Below, piece after piece: positions 63,314 to 64,000 of a DNA stretch of 64,000 bases. The stretch's first letter is position 1, and each line of letters starts with the position of its first letter. The stretch comes from Limnobacter sp. 130 (GTDB lineage Bacteria; Pseudomonadota; Gammaproteobacteria; Burkholderiales; Burkholderiaceae_B): NCBI RefSeq assembly GCF_902506325.1, contig NZ_LR732328.1:62001-126000 (forward strand), in the 5' to 3' direction. The position numbers and the translations under genes were made by a program. Below the pieces are notes generated by a model. It did no database searches and was not told the DNA's origin. It was given only the letters and a program-made list of their open reading frames with translations.

Positions 63314-64000
63314 TCAGGCGGGCAGGGGCAAACCTGCTTCGGGAACTTCCAAGCCGCTGATGCTGGCGGATGCCGAAATTGGCAGGCCTTCTGGCAGGGC
63401 CAACGTCAGTGTGCCATCTTCAAAACTGATCGGGCTGGAAGGTAGGCCACCACCGGTGTCACCACCTGGCAAGCTGGGCAAGCCACCACCGAGCAGGTCG
63501 GTCAAGGAGTCCAGGCCAGGCAGGCCGTCGGTTGGAATGGGCAATGCGTCCAGACCAGGAATTGCGTCAAGGCCAGGCAATGCTGGTGCACCGGGTAGGG
63601 AAGGTGCGTCTGGCAAACCGCCAGCCAGCAAATCAGTCAACGTGTCCAGGCTGGGGGCTCCATCGGTTGGTACTGGTAGCGCGTCCAAACCAGGAATGGC
63701 ATCCAGGCCGGGAATTGCTGGTGCTTCTGGCAGGCCGCCGGCCAGCAGGTCTGTGATTGCGTCTGGGCTGGCTGGCAGCATATCCAGGCCGGGAATGGCG
63801 TCCAAACCGGGAATTGAATCCAGGCCAGGAATTGAGTCCAAGCCGGGGATGCCGGCTGGGGGTGTGGGCAGACCACCGTCAAGCAAGCCTGTCAGTGAGT
63901 CCAGGCCAGGCAGGCCGTCTGTTGGAATGGGCAATGCGTCCAAACCAGGAATGGCGTCCATGCCAGGTAGTTCGGGGGCGGCTGGCAATGCGCCAGCAAA
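63314..64000 (-). CDS. Pro/Gly/Leu/Asp-rich repeat protein, 5' end outside window
   Basis: About 228 residues are visible, and the frame stays open to the right edge, so the N-terminus is missing. The protein has four repeats of about 38-45 residues. Each has short IPGLD-type units, a P-T-D-G segment (or variant) and a LTDLLAGGLP-like end. A non-repeated C-terminal tail runs from SFEDGTLTLALPEGL onward, with a hydrophobic beta character. Acidic residues are regularly spaced. No known domain is recognised; a cell-surface or secreted filament or adhesin-like protein is possible. The repeat number may vary between strains. Confidence 0.7.
   Translation of the reverse strand, partial: FAGALPAAPELPGMDAIPGLDALPIPTDGLPGLDSLTGLLDGGLPTPPAGIPGLDSIPGLDSIPGLDAIPGLDMLPASPDAITDLLAGGLPEAPAIPGLDAIPGLDALPVPTDGAPSLDTLTDLLAGGLPDAPSLPGAPALPGLDAIPGLDALPIPTDGLPGLDSLTDLLGGGLPSLPGGDTGGGLPSSPISFEDGTLTLALPEGLPISASASISGLEVPEAGLPLPA

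Noticed and set aside
63314-64000. Regular repeats at the right edge that might be taken for a CRISPR array
   Set aside because: The repeats vary in sequence and length, keep one open frame on the minus strand and encode a repeated peptide, so they are coding repeats.

Overview
The window reads as a chromosomal segment of a Burkholderiales betaproteobacterium. The evidence is the family mix: malonate decarboxylase, RegBA, OxyR, a type VI secretion locus, a YraN-DiaA-BON-RsmI neighbourhood, TRAP transport and many short-spaced operons. A Limnobacter-like organism is a guess from overall gene flavour and cannot be proven here. Base composition is moderate to high GC, except for an AT-richer island at about 20.2-22.8 kb. 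No rRNA, tRNA, CRISPR array or recognisable transposase was found.

Layout. 0-6 kb: the end of a photolyase gene; a TetR regulator divergent from an exported lipoprotein and a DUF1329 protein; then YaeQ and a flavin reductase. 5.9-18.4 kb: a divergent GntR/FCD regulator and a long operon encoding a HAD dehalogenase-like enzyme, a maleate-isomerase-family enzyme, a DctPQM TRAP importer, the complete malonate decarboxylase set (mdcA, C, D, E, G, B, H) and a TauE/SafE permease. Together these would import a small dicarboxylate and cleave malonate to acetate and CO2; the two leading enzymes may widen the substrate range. 18.4-20.2 kb: a DUF3455 protein and a second TauE/SafE permease. 20.2-23.8 kb: a Fic protein with repeated operator-like boxes, then two paralogous exported proteins and a class 3 lipase, which resemble an effector with duplicated immunity genes.

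23.8-34.6 kb: an acyltransferase, an HPP membrane protein, a lipoprotein esterase, two TonB-dependent receptors and, between them, a RegB/RegA two-component pair. A 179-bp gene-free element with perfect 20-bp inverted termini follows regA. 34.7-47.1 kb: a Na+/H+ antiporter; a FadR-type regulator, fatty acid hydroxylase and NnrU operon; OxyR divergent from an EgtB/SenA-family enzyme; a ZIP transporter; a lipoprotein NUDIX hydrolase; a YgiD-type dioxygenase; a TVP38-flavoprotein fusion; and glutathione reductase. Several of these suggest a redox and metal stress neighbourhood. A highly folded 625-bp gene-free stretch precedes gor.

47.1-58.7 kb: half of a type VI secretion locus (tssA, B, C, two hcp genes, E, F, G, H) ending in an exported caspase-like protein that overlaps tssH. 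The membrane complex genes, tssK, vgrG and PAAR are not in the window. 58.8-64 kb: a small lipoprotein, HslR, a TlpA-like thioredoxin, a BON lipoprotein, DiaA, YraN, RsmI and the 3' part of a gene for a Pro-Gly-Leu-Asp repeat protein that runs off the right edge.
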